A stretch of 64,000 bases of DNA, from positions 6,471,019 to 6,535,018 of the forward strand of contig NC_052514.1 of the NCBI RefSeq assembly GCF_014356525.2, written 5' to 3'. This document shows, piece by piece, positions 11,681-21,644 of the stretch (positions are counted from its first letter, which is position 1; each line of letters starts with the position of its first letter). The notes below the pieces were generated by a model. It saw only the letters and a list, made by a program, of their open reading frames with translations, was not told the origin of the DNA and did not search any database. The DNA is from Nilaparvata lugens. Lineage: Eukaryota; Arthropoda; Insecta; Hemiptera; Delphacidae. The translations under genes and the position numbers were made by a program.

Positions 11681-11800
11681 ATGACACTCCACTATAGTCA
11701 ACCGCACGAAAAAAGTTCGGTGGAAAGTTTTGGAACAGATTAGTCCCGCTCACCACTACGAGGAAACCATAGACGTTGCCACTTCGACAGGTTTATCTTA

Positions 11801-12330
11801 AACTAGCTTACCCGGCGAACTTCGGACCGCCAAATAGTCAATGTATCTCATGTCACACTTGACTTTATTTGCTGAATCATGAAATTTATCTGACAATCAA
11901 TATTTTCATTTACATCTCAATACGGACTTCCTATCTGCTTAGTCATGCAGTATTTATTATTCCGAAAACATATTCTTCTCAATCAATTGGTAGTAATATT
12001 ATATCAGTGAAGTGTTGAATTGAAAAAATAGATAGGTTAAATCAGTGTTACAGAATTGAATTTAATTGAATGAATTTAATGTTTTCATAGTTGTTGATAG
12101 TCAATACGATGTACGATGAATTAAACAGAATTCCATATATTATTTCCATCTTCCATTCTAGGATGAATAATTAAGCTGAGATTAATTTAAAACATCTGGT
12201 GTGGCTGTGAGTGCGCCAAATAGAATGCATTCATAAGTGCTGCCAAAAATGTTCATCAATATACTATTTTTGAATTCAATATTGGTATTCAAAAGCCCTG
12301 ACAAACTATAGATATCAACTGATATACTAA
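11801..12330 (-). mobile_element. Helitron, second family, 3' end at 11801
   Basis: Read on the minus strand, the sequence ends GAAGTTCGCCGGGTAAGCTAG followed by T. This is a short GC-rich hairpin, a spacer and CTAG before a T, which is the classic Helitron 3' terminus. The 5' (right) boundary could not be located, so the end at about 12330 is a guess set by the start of the next repeat. No Rep/helicase coding is seen; it is non-autonomous or truncated. Confidence 0.5.
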
Positions 12331-12344
12331 TAGACTAAATAGAA

Positions 12345-13177
12345 CAAAAATCTGGTGTGGCGCACTCACACAACTTTCCTTGCCGTTATGAAAATTGATC
12401 ACCTGACGCTAGTATTCACGCGCATCTCACGTCTACTATTCAAAGATCTGAGCCAGCTGGTGACAGGCCAATAACGCTGGATACACACGAGATCTGCTAT
12501 CTCTCCAAAGTGGATGATTTAATAGAATCAACAGCTGCCAACAGTTTGCAATTGAATAATCACATTTTCTCAAATTTCGAGCTTATTTTCCAATTTTGAG
12601 TGAAAATGTTACGAAACATTAATTTATTGTAGAAATTTTCATGCTGAATCTTTCCCACTTGAAATTTTATCATTAAATTTGTATATAGAGAATTGGGAAT
12701 CTAAAATCAAACTCTGCATAGATAGGGCGGAGCTCCTGGATTTTTTCAGATCTGTGACTTGTGGCAGTTGATAGAGCTTATCAATGACCATCTTATCATC
12801 TTATGTATAAATTTGATCAAAATCGTTGAAGCCGTTTTCGAGAAAATCGCGAAAACACTGTTTTTGACAACATTTTTGCCGCCATCTTGAATTGCATTTG
12901 ATCAAAATTGTTCGTGTTATTAAAGGACCTATATTTTTTTAAAGGACCTTAAGTTTCAAATTTCAAGTCATTCTGTTGATTGGGAGATGAGATATCGTGT
13001 ACACAGACACACATACACTCATACTTACACACACATACAGACCAATACCCAAAAACAAACCACTTTTTTGGACTCAGGGGACCTTGAAACATATAGAAAT
13101 TTAGAAATTGGGGTATCTTAATTTTTTTCGGAAAGCAATACTTTCTTTACCCATGGTAATAGGGCAAGGAAAGTAAA
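12345..13177 (+). repeat. dispersed non-autonomous element, 'GGCAAGGAAAGT' family, intact reference copy
   Basis: It begins AAATCTGGTGTGGCGCACTC and ends ATAGGGCAAGGAAAGTAAA. The interior order is CCTTGCCGTTATGAAAATTG, AACGCTGGATACACACGAG, TTTCGAGAAAATCGCGAAAA, a CA-rich tract and GGACCTTGAAACATATAG. This copy shows the uninterrupted sequence at the point where the 27.5-kb copy carries a 2.4-kb insertion. Confidence 0.75.
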
Positions 13178-13429
13178 AATTAAATTGATTCTCATATATA
13201 ATAATCTGTATACAACGTATACAGAATAATTATAACGTATAAAGTAATAATAATTTTCCTTATTATTTCATTCCTTTCTGATAAATTTCCATTTTTCCCT
13301 TTTCTTATTAATTCTTTATCAGAATCTGATGTATATTTCTTATTTTATTTTTACATTTGTATTAGTTTTCTTTCATTTTTTACTTAAAATCTTTGAAGTG
13401 TAATACTTATTTTGTCTAAGTTTATTTAT

Positions 13430-13553
13430 CTTTTGTAACTCATTTTTTTCCTGTAACTGGGCATCCGCCGAAAAACCTTTGGGTTTGGCAGGACCCTCAA
13501 CTGTTCGTATTGTGAATAAAAATTTTTTTTTTGATTTGATTTGATCGTTGATC
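13430..13553 (+). mobile_element. LINE 3' end with TTTGAT tail
   Basis: A GC-richer stretch (CATCCGCCGAAAAACC, then TTTGGCAGGACCCTCAAC) runs into AATAAAAA, a T run and TTTGATTTGATTTGAT. Short pentamer-repeat tails are typical of 5'-truncated non-LTR retroposons. The coding part is absent. Confidence 0.5.
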
Positions 13554-13774
13554 AACTCTCATTTGACAACGTTGTCGCAATCATCCGTTCCAATTCACAT
13601 CAGACTATTTTCGTGCGGTTGACTACAGAGATATTACCCTCCTCTCAGCATTTGTTTGAATGGGGAGGACTGACGTTATGCATTAGAAATGCTGATTGTT
13701 TGAAGTGTATCTTGCTATGGGAAAACAAACAGCTATAGATTGATTTTAAACTGTCAGCATGATTTTCTGATTAG

Positions 13775-13890
13775 ATTAGAGTTATTTATTTATTTATTTA
13801 TTCGTGGATACAATATTACAAATCATATAAAATAATATGATTGGGTAGGAACAACAGGCTTGGCCCAAAACTATTCCATTCCCAAATTTT
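13775..13890 (-). mobile_element. retroposon tail of the 'CAGTTTTGGGC' family
   Basis: Contains TTTATTTATTTATT followed by TGATTGGGTAGGAACAACAG and GGCCCAAAACTATTCC. The same block recurs at 23250, 54060, 55130 and 60990. The repeated TTTATTTA end suggests the 3' tail of a truncated retroposon read on the minus strand. Confidence 0.45.
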
Positions 13891-14202
13891 GATAATGCAG
13901 TTTTTTATTTATGTATCTTGCAATTTGAGTGAGAAGCTTTGGTGCTTTCAAGGAATGCTTTCAGTTTAAAGTGAATCCCACTATACAGTATTAGCATTTC
14001 GTAATTAATTGGCTAAATTTGTCGAATTCGTACTCAAATCAGGATAAAATGGTTGTTGAGCTAGTGAATTTGAGTGGCGTAATGTCATATTATTTCAATA
14101 TTGGTACATGCATTTCAGAACGCTTAATATGCGTGTTTATTCTTTGATGAGGTACTTCAATTAATTAATCAATCTGTAGGTATCAGTGGTTGAAATTAAT
14201 CA

Positions 14203-14480
14203 TTGACCGAGCGAAGTGAAGTCTAAGATTCAAGTCGACGGTTTGGCATTTCTCTTAATGTTTGAATGTTTGATTGTTTATATGTTTATATGTTGCGCAT
14301 TTACGGCGAAATGCGGTAATAGATTTTCATGAAATTTGACAGGTATGTTCCTTTTTAAATTGCGCGTCGACGTATAAACAAGGTTTTTGGAAATTCTGCA
14401 TTTCAAGGATAATATAAAAGGAAAAAGGAGCCTCCTTCATGCACTAATATTAGAGTAAAAATCAGATTATAGACTAATTA
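14203..14480 (+). repeat. dispersed repeat starting with the hairpin GACCGAGCGAAGTGA
   Basis: It reads GACCGAGCGAAGTGAAGTCT, then AGATTCAAGTCGACGG, TTGCGCATTTACGGCGAAAT and AAAAGGAGCCTCCTTCATGC. Similar copies lie at 25872, 27385 and 61284. It is non-coding. The class is unknown. Confidence 0.6.
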
Positions 14481-14504
14481 TTCATCATAAATCAGCTGTG
14501 GGAA

Positions 14505-14648
14505 CTATAATACTACCCGTTCAAAAACATCGAACATCTTGAAAATGTATCTTTCCATCAACGAAAGTAGACAGTTGACTATAATAGTACCCGTCCAAAA
14601 ACATCAAACATCTTGAAAATGTATCTTTCCATCAACGTTGTAGACAGT
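14505..14648. repeat. two-unit tandem repeat, about 72 bp each
   Basis: Two direct copies of a block containing AAAAACATC(G/A)AACATCTTG and GTATCTTTCCATCAACG, separated by about 72 bp. Confidence 0.65.
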
Positions 14649-14984
14649 TGCAGCCAGACCTGATAACAGCGCTCACACTCACATTCCGGGACGACACGTC
14701 ACGGTATGATAGAACAAATAAAAGCACTATGTTTATTTAGGATATTTTCTACACATTTTAAATTGATAAATTATTTATTAATTTTTGAGAAAACATAACA
14801 ACAGGTCAATGTAACTTACTGATCGCGAGGTCTACTGTTCACAGAACTACAAGTTATTGATATACTGACTTTCCTGGTGACTAATTTCACAAAGCTACTA
14901 ATCACAAAAACTGCCAAAGCCAACGACAATTATATCAAGAATTAAGAAAGTAATACACATATAGTAAACTGAAGTCTATTCTTA

Positions 14985-15188
14985 ATTCAATAAAAAAAGA
15001 CTGAGAAATTTTCAAAAACCACAGATTTATTGATACTTAGAAAGATCAGTTTCGGTTATTACACCATTGTCAATCATAAACAATGATCAGAGATCAATTC
15101 AAATCTGTGGTTTTTTGACAATTTCTTAGTCTTTTTCATTCAATATGAATAATTACCATAATATCAATTTCTTAACTACACAAAAAGT
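14985..15188. mobile_element. MITE with 'CACAGATTTATTGATACTTA' ends
   Basis: The left part reads GACTGAGAAATTTTCAAAAA and CCACAGATTTATTGATACTT. The right part reads CAAATCTGTGGTTTTTTGAC and AATTTCTTAGTC, giving an inverted pair. The inner motif is AGATCAGTTTCGGTTATTAC. Better copies are at 56932-57245. Confidence 0.65.
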
Positions 15189-15508
15189 CAATTCTTAGTG
15201 ATTATTATGATTGAATCTCAAAGAATAAGCTAGGGTTCAATCCAGAACATGGGTGTGAGTTTCTATCTTTTGAAAAAATGATAAATTAACATTCTATAAT
15301 GGAAATTCAATGTAACACTCATCTATTAACATAACACATACAGTAAAATCCTCTTACAAAATGAATATGGCAATAAATAAGCCTTCTATTATACAATTTA
15401 ATCATATTTTGTTTTGGGGACTCAATAGATTCAAACTTATTTCATTTCTAACAACATATTCATCAAATTAGTACCTTTTCCAAGTGCAGCATGAGAATGG
15501 GAAGATTA

Positions 15509-15509
<1 letters not shown>

Positions 15510-15541
<32 letters not shown>

Positions 15542-15552
15542 ATATAATATAA
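15510..15552. repeat. TA microsatellite
   Basis: A nearly pure run of TA dinucleotides with one phase break, in the AT-rich flank downstream of the receptor gene. Confidence 0.9.
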
Positions 15553-15866
15553 GATTAATAGTATGGTGATGTTAGTGTGTAACAATTTGTAACAGTTGAA
15601 TGTGTAACAATACATACATTTCCCGCAAGAAACATTTAAATACTAGAGTTGGAATAATTTAAAATATTGCTTCCACTTTTTCGATGATGATAATGATAAT
15701 ATTGTTGAATGTTATGTCGAATGAGGTCTAAAATTTTATCACAATGGATTTCAATACTTGAAATTTTGTTTGAAACATACTGCATCAATATCTAAACTAA
15801 TCGACTACTAGACTTAGATTATAGACCAATTCTCTACACTAATTATCTTCAGACCAATAACTACTA

Positions 15867-15930
15867 TTTAATGTTCACTATCTCAACACTGAATCAGGGG
15901 TGATTCAGTGTTGAAATAGTGAATATTAAA
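15867..15930 (-). promoter_or_regulatory. strong hairpin 100-160 nt past the last stop codon, with ATTAAA
   Basis: TTTAATGTTCACTATCTCAA and its near-perfect complement TTGAAATAGTGAATATTAAA flank a small loop, giving arms of about 30 nt. On the minus strand it lies just downstream of the stop at 16030-16032, and 15867-15872 reads ATTAAA, a common variant poly(A) signal. It may be part of the 3' UTR of the receptor gene, or it may be a small foldback repeat. Confidence 0.4.
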
Positions 15931-16029
15931 CAACAGATGCTGCCACTGAACAATTTTTAGAACTCTCTTGAACACTCTCTCGAATACATTTCAAATGCTA
16001 GTAAGTGGTAAAGAAACTTTCCTTGTAAT

Positions 16030-16419
16030 CTAAACGTTTTCATCCGACAAACTATTTTCCCTTGACAATCTCCTCCTCAAAATTCCACCACTAAAAGCTC
16101 CCGTTACAGTTATCCTAGCATCCGACAACCCTTCACCATCCAATAAACTCTCAATACTCTCCACACGCTCCAAATACTTCAAAGATGGCCGCCGTCTAGT
16201 CATTGAGGGAGTATTTTCGATACTCCTCGACAGAGACGGTGTGTCAAGACTCTGAGTATTCTCAATACTCCTAGATGAGTCATAACCTTCCAACGAATCT
16301 GTTTCTACACTGTTAGACCTTGAGATCTTCCTCACTTCTTGGATCTTATCCTCAACTTTCTGGGGATCCTCAAGGTAATCCTCAACCGATTCCCCAACAG
16401 CTGCCTTTTCTCCAACTGT
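16030..16419 (-). CDS. possible tail continuation, last segment
   Basis: The open frame starts reading well at about 16419 (VGEKAAVGESVEDYLEDPQ) and ends at TAG 16030-16032. It is rich in Ser, Arg and Glu, with a repeated SRSIENT motif (twice) and RRRPSLKYLERVES. Composition and charge resemble the upstream segments. It overlaps the end of the previous segment in a different frame; a single-base shift between about 16400 and 16425 would join them. It could be the true C-terminus of the receptor tail, part of a separate gene, or decaying sequence. Confidence 0.45.
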   Translation of the reverse strand, partial: TVGEKAAVGESVEDYLEDPQKVEDKIQEVRKISRSNSVETDSLEGYDSSRSIENTQSLDTPSLSRSIENTPSMTRRRPSLKYLERVESIESLLDGEGLSDARITVTGAFSGGILRRRLSRENSLSDENV

Positions 16420-17260
16420 CTATAATTGTAGATCTGTCTAGAAGTATGGACAATCGTCAACACCTTTTTCCAATTCTTCTTGATCTTAACCTTCTTCAGA
16501 TCTGGCAACTTATCCTTCTCCTCTTTCTCAGTTTCTGGTGACAGTTTTCTCAGTTGCTCATCAAGCTCCTCCATATTGCTGTCTTCGTCTAGAGTTGTTT
16601 CCTCTGTGTCTTCAGTCGAAGATGAGATCTGGATACGACGACGTTTGTTTGGTGGAGTGGTTATTTGATCGTAATACTTTTTCCTAAGTATTTCCGATTC
16701 TGCTAGGACTTTCTGTTTGAATTTGTCGATCAGGTCCTCTTGACTTTCACTGCTTGAACTTGAGGTTTTTGAAATTTCTTCAACTTTTTTTGAAAGCTTC
16801 ACCACATCATTATCACCAACCCTTTCCTCATCCTTGACTATCACACCAACACCTCCACCCCCGCCCTTATCATTATCACCATCAAGAATATTAGACAAAA
16901 CTTTCACTTTTTCCATTGGTTCCAACAATTTCTGAGCCGTTTTCAGATTACCTCCACCCAAACTCTCATACTCTCTAATCTGAGAGCTCATTTCACCTCG
17001 TAAAACTTTGAGGACCTCGTTTTCAAAATGTCTACTGCCTGAGAAATGCATTGACTCGGGTAAAGTCATTTTCAACGTGGGTCCTTTTTGAATATTTGAT
17101 AGTGGATTATCGTTGTCTATTATATGTTTGTTTGCCAGTAAGCTTGTAGAATTTGATTCTCTAGGTTTTGTCGAACTAGCTTCACCTGCGTTCTTATTCA
17201 AAGCTTCATCTTTGGTTCCATGTTGGACATTTTTGTTGCCTTTTCCATATTTGTTCCTGT
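16332..17260 (-). CDS. possible tail continuation, middle segment
   Basis: About 290 codons open in a genome where random frames rarely exceed 70, with strongly charged, low-complexity composition. Features in order are NKNAGEASSTKPRES, a likely helical block SQIREYESLGGG..AQKLLEPMEKV, a GGGGGVGV stretch, a Ser run, SQEDLIDKFKQKVLAESEIL, a basic KRRRIQ cluster and an acidic helix MEELDEQLRKLSPETEKEEKDK. No domain is recognised. A one-base shift near 17198-17260 links it to the upstream segment. It lies directly downstream on the same strand as the receptor tail. Confidence 0.5.
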
Positions 17261-17752
17261 TTCAACATTCGATCCTCTTCCACGATACGTTTCCCTTCCC
17301 ATATTCTTATAATCATCTAAAGAAACATTTCCTCTTCCATTTTTCATTGTGCTATTGTTCTCAATATCTCTTCCTTTTTCTGCAGTTCCAACATATCTTA
17401 CAACACTTCCAACTTGTTCTGTATTCTTCGTATCATCATCACCTGTATCAACTTTTCTCTGGGAAATATCAACATGACTACCAATAACCGATTTTCTCCC
17501 TGCATCTCTATCAATTCTCCCAAATTCTTCACTAATTTCAACAGTTTTCTCGAAATTTTTCAGATCTGTAGCTCCTTGACGTCCAAAGAACTTCTCCCTA
17601 GAATTCAACTCGTACCCCAAATCATCCCCTTCAGTTTTCAAACTTTTCCGCGATTCTAAAAAAACATTATCCCCCACATGCATTCCATTCAAGTCAACTT
17701 TATGTTGAAATCTTACCGACGGTTTAGGTACTACAACTGATTGTAACCTGTA
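17198..17752 (-). CDS. possible tail continuation, upstream segment
   Basis: The open frame is free of stops from 17752 and begins LQSVVVPKPSVRFQHKVDLN, ending at TGA 17198-17200. Composition is charged and Asp/Asn/Gly-rich (GDNVFLESRKSLKTEGDD, SREKFFGRQGATDLKNFEK), much like the repeat tail. Between it and the last exon's stop, a third frame (17731-17893, DDGVQTDETLTNSK) is also open. Joining requires a shift at 17894-17900 and another at 17734-17752. Splicing of short introns is an alternative, but no strong GT/AG pair is obvious. Confidence 0.45.
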   Translation of the reverse strand, partial: YRLQSVVVPKPSVRFQHKVDLNGMHVGDNVFLESRKSLKTEGDDLGYELNSREKFFGRQGATDLKNFEKTVEISEEFGRIDRDAGRKSVIGSHVDISQRKVDTGDDDTKNTEQVGSVVRYVGTAEKGRDIENNSTMKNGRGNVSLDDYKNMGRETYRGRGSNVETGTNMEKATKMSNMEPKMKL

Positions 17753-17866
17753 TCAGTGGTGTTCGGTTTTCTGATAATCCCTTTCGTTGAATTATTATCA
17801 TCATTTTTTGTATATCCTTGAATTTTGGAATTTGTGAGAGTTTCATCAGTTTGAACTCCGTCATCT

Positions 17867-19735
17867 CTACGGTTTTTCAGGGGGAATTGTCCGTTTTTTT
17901 AAACCTCTCAACACATTCAGCTCCACTCTCAACTTCCTAGCCTCTTCTTCAAGTTTCAAATTCCTATCTTTCAGTGCTCCATCCAGAAATCCACCCTGAT
18001 TTGAGACGAAAATCCTCTTGTCCATCCCCAATTCTTCAGCCTCTTTCTCCAGTCTTGAATTTTCTTCTCCAAAATCATCTCTCTCACTTACTTTTATATC
18101 TTTATCACCCTTCTTTTCCGACCTCCCATCTCCTCCGTCCTCTCTGGGTTGGTCTCTTGGAACTCTAGACAAATTCTCTTTCATCCTCTCAAGCACGTTC
18201 AATCTTGCATTCAACTTTGCAATCTCTGATTTCAATTTAGAATCATCCTCCACTCCACCATGATTTTCTTCTCGTTGCATCAAATATTTTGGATCATTTT
18301 TTACCCTAGTAACAACATTCCTCCTCGAATTTGTAGAATCTTCATCCAAAATTTCTCTATTTTCAAAACGTGATCCAGCATTCCCAAATTTACTCGTTCT
18401 TGTTCCTTGTTCAATGATCCCTCTATTCCCAAAATTTGGGTCAACATCATCATGAAATCTACTTCCTCTCGTTTCTTCTTCCATTGTACCTCTATTCCGA
18501 GAATCCACATCATTATGAAATCTACTTCCTCTCGTTTCTTCTTTCATGATACCTCTATTCCGAGAATCCACATCATTATGATATCTACCCTGTTTGGCTC
18601 TTTCATTCAAAATCTCCCGTTCTCGAAAATCATAGTTATGAACATAATTTGCTGTATATTGTTTTCCTTCTCTCATAATTTTCTCATCTCTGAGATCGTA
18701 GCCCACATCATTCAATCCATATTGTTCCCCTTTTCTCATAATATTGTTCTCATGAATCCTGATATTGTAGCTCTCTCCATTCGATTCATTCGTATATTGT
18801 TTTCCTCCTCTAATAATCTCCTGATTTTTGAGATCATATCTTACATAATCTGTTTCACACTGCTCTCCTATACTCTTAATATTTTGATTGTTTCGATAAT
18901 AATTCTCACCATTTGACTCATATCGACTCACTTCTCTCATAGCTCCTTTATTTTTGGGATTGTAGTCCTCAACATTCGATTTATATACTTTTCCTTCTCT
19001 CATAGACTCTCTCATAGCTCCTTTATTTTTGGGATTGTAGTCCTCAACAATCGATCTACATAGTTTTCCTTCTCTCATAATCTCCTGATTCCTGACTTCG
19101 TAGTTCATTCCATCCGATTTATATTGTCTTGAACCTTGAGATCCATATACCTCATCGTTATTCACAATATTGAGTAGAGGGAACCTCTGATCTACATCAT
19201 TCCCAGGACTATCTATCCTCGATTTAATCACTTTTCGATTGTTGTCTAGTATTGGTTGTGATTGATAATCAGGTTCAACCTCAGTACTATACAACGGTAT
19301 TATAGTTTGTGAAGGGTCGTGTCCGAATTTATGTGTAGGTCTATCCTCAATATTAACTTTCTGAGGTTGTAGGTTTCTCCCGTTCTCCACAGCAAAAAAC
19401 AACGGTTCTGTTTGGATAGAGGAATCTGCTTTCCTAAACTTTTCTTTGTAGAACATTATAGATCTAGATTGTTGCTCCATCTTTGGGTCTTGGAGATTCC
19501 GGTATCTTTTGTTGCTGCCATCTTCTACTGTCGGTAAATCGGGTGGGTTTTGAGGGGAGTTTTCTCGACCCATTTTCTTCCAGTTGGGACCGTTCATGAA
19601 TTTTCCGACGCCTCCGAAAATCGAGAGTCCTGCTCCTAAGATGAGAAGGCCCCATTTCACAGCGCTCATAGCGGTTAGACCGAGAACTAGCTGGTACTTC
19701 ACCATGCTGAGAAGGTCGCCCTCCAAGTCGAATGC
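17867..19735 (-). CDS. Snmp1: last exon: second membrane helix and giant cytoplasmic tail
   Basis: Acceptor ATTATTTCCAG ends at 19736; the phase-0 start reads AFDLEGDLLSMVKYQLVLGL. Membrane helix WGLLILGAGLSIFGGVG (about residues 433-449 of the visible protein) is followed by a positive KFMNGPNWKKMG stop-transfer. Then about 575 residues of tail run to TAG 17867-17869. CD36-family tails are usually a few tens of residues. The tail holds degenerate tandem repeats (DNA 18340-19130) and then three heptad-like helices (AKLNARLNVLERMKENL, ENSRLEKEAEELG, NLKLEEEARKLRVELNVLR). The stop follows a 7-T run at 17894-17900 (7 A on the coding strand). Dropping one base there opens the next frame. Confidence 0.85.
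   Translation of the reverse strand, partial: AFDLEGDLLSMVKYQLVLGLTAMSAVKWGLLILGAGLSIFGGVGKFMNGPNWKKMGRENSPQNPPDLPTVEDGSNKRYRNLQDPKMEQQSRSIMFYKEKFRKADSSIQTEPLFFAVENGRNLQPQKVNIEDRPTHKFGHDPSQTIIPLYSTEVEPDYQSQPILDNNRKVIKSRIDSPGNDVDQRFPLLNIVNNDEVYGSQGSRQYKSDGMNYEVRNQEIMREGKLCRSIVEDYNPKNKGAMRESMREGKVYKSNVEDYNPKNKGAMREVSRYESNGENYYRNNQNIKSIGEQCETDYVRYDLKNQEIIRGGKQYTNESNGESYNIRIHENNIMRKGEQYGLNDVGYDLRDEKIMREGKQYTANYVHNYDFREREILNERAKQGRYHNDVDSRNRGIMKEETRGSRFHNDVDSRNRGTMEEETRGSRFHDDVDPNFGNRGIIEQGTRTSKFGNAGSRFENREILDEDSTNSRRNVVTRVKNDPKYLMQREENHGGVEDDSKLKSEIAKLNARLNVLERMKENLSRVPRDQPREDGGDGRSEKKGDKDIKVSERDDFGEENSRLEKEAEELGMDKRIFVSNQGGFLDGALKDRNLKLEEEARKLRVELNVLRGLKKRTIPPEKP
18340..19130 (-). repeat. tandem repeats coding for the receptor tail
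   Basis: Array 1 (about 18930-19085) has two near-identical units of about 75 bp encoding EDYNPKNKGAMRE. A looser series follows with a (M)REGKQY...YDLR(N/D)(Q/E)(E/K)I pattern about every 25-27 residues. Array 2 (about 18345-18600) has units of about 66 bp encoding GSRFHNDVDSRNRG. Units are all multiples of three, so they keep the frame, as in expanding intrinsically disordered protein repeats. Confidence 0.85.
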
Positions 19736-21644
19736 CTGGAAATAATTAACAAATTGGTGAGATTGATAGATTTTTCCCAAAATGTATTTATTCACTATGA
19801 GTAGAGCCATACTTTCATTCAAACCTCACCACGTCTTCAAATAGAAGAATCATTCTATTCTATCCATTTATTAGATGAATTACAGGATGAATTAGAGGTA
19901 CTCCGGTTAGGCTATCATGCGTCACATAATCTAATTAGCAGCACGAACTGAAAGTGTTGATGCATTTCTCCTTGTAACGAATTCCCACGATAAAGAACTT
20001 GAGCATAAGACAGTCTGTTTTTTTTATACAACAAAAATTACGTTGACCAAAGTGATGACTCATTTTTCAACATAGCCTCATTTTTTGGACTATTTTTATC
20101 AAAATAAGAGAGAGAGAAACAGATTCGGGTTCATCATATTGATTCTCTTTCTCTCCCAATCATTCATTTGATATTGTGATTCTGGAATGTGATAAATGAA
20201 TTAATAACACTATATTGAGGTTCACGTTATAAAGCCAGTGGAGAAGGATAGGGGAACAACGTTTTCGAACCTTTCTGTCTTGTCAATGCATTCTATAGAC
20301 AGCAGTAGCTGATACAGGTTTATCGATGTATTATCAACTGTACAAGCAAGAAATTATATTTTTCGATAATTCCACAAGACTAAAAGCACAAGACTATCTG
20401 TTTTTCATTCCTACAACAAAAGTTTCGTTGACCAGAGTGATCTCATTTTTCAACATAACCACCTCATTTTTTGGACTATTTTCATCGAAATTATGGAGAG
20501 AAACAGTTTTGGGTTTAACCTGTTGACTCTCACCCAATCATTCATTCAATATTGTGATTCCGGGATGTAATAAATAAATAAATAACATCATAGTGAGGTC
20601 TACGTTATAATAGCAGTGGAGACAGATAGGGGAACAACGTTGTCGTACCTCACTGTCTTGTCAATGCCTTCTTCACGGTAGCTGATACAGGCTTATTGAT
20701 GTTTTTAAGGTAATTAACTGTTCAATCTCTTTTAAAATAATCAATATTATAATTATTTTATTAAGCAATAAATTATATTTTTCAATAATTTCATAATGGA
20801 TTCTCATGATTAAGATGAAATATTTTTTTTCAATTAATTATTGATTCTTAATTGTTAAACTACGGTCTGGCAACAAAGCATAGCGAGAAAGAGAAAGCGC
20901 TATCCGCTTTGTTGAATGATAGACAAGGATAGCAATACCATTCCTAATCAAACATTGCCATCATAACGTGGACCTCACTTTATCCATTCTTACATAAAAA
21001 CAATATTATCCAATTTTGATTATCAAGTCAATTTAATTGTAGTTGGAATATTATAATAAGGAAAATATATACCTAAAAATTAATAAATATAAAGAATCAA
21101 AAGTAAGAAGTAAGAAGAATTTGATATTCTAATAGTAAGAAGAAGAAGTTAGAAGGAGAGGAAGCTCAAAATTGACTTTGAAATGGCGGTTCTCTATAAT
21201 CACGGAATGGCGAATGATGAATGCACGTCGAAGCTCAGCCAATGGGAGAGCAGCTGGAGAAAGTTGAAAGAGCACTTGGGAGGAGTCACTTCAAAGCTGA
21301 TAGCCAATCACAGTAAAGCATTAGGAGAGCTTGTAACTGATTCCAAATCTAATAAACCTTGGAAGGAAGAGTAACAATAGAACAATGGGAAAAGAGGCAA
21401 AGAAATAAAAATGGAAAGCGAAAGAGGAGAGAAGAAAAGAAAAATGAGGAAAAGAAAAAGGAAGGGGAAGTCAAAAACAAAGAGGGAGACAGATGGAGAG
21501 AGAAATTATATTAGATTAGATTAGACTTCTGTAGTTATGTAGCCTATGTTACAATATTTACTGGCTTATACACTAATTTACATTGAATGACGGTAGTGCT
21601 GGAAAGAGAGAGAATGAAAGAGTGAGTAGAGAAAGATAATACAC
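19736..21644 (-). other. intron 8 of the visible gene
   Basis: GT donor at 21643-21644 (minus strand) and AG acceptor at 19736-19737. It holds nested copies of the GTGAGGTCCACGTTATAA MITE family (20212-20985) and a GA-rich tract (21380-21510). A short plus-strand open frame at 21183-21374 shows no homology. Confidence 0.75.
20212..20985. mobile_element. nested copies of the 'GTGAGGTC(C/T)ACGTTATAA' MITE
   Basis: Two left ends (20212 TTGAGGTTCACGTTATAA and 20593 TGAGGTCTACGTTATAA) precede one right end, CATAACGTGGACCTCACT at 20962-20980. Inner motifs GATAGGGGAACAACGTT and GATAGACAAGGATAGCAATA recur in all copies. This looks like one element duplicated in part or inserted beside another. Confidence 0.65.

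Noticed and set aside
17894..17900. Programmed -1 ribosomal frameshift at a T TTA AAA-like heptamer
   Set aside because: The -1 frame meets a stop within a few codons. The open downstream frame is +1, so an indel or splicing explains it better than -1 slippage.
21183..21374. 63-codon frame MAVLYNHGMANDECTSKLS
   Set aside because: It lies inside intron 8 on the opposite strand, next to a GA-rich tract. No homology or splice partner is evident.
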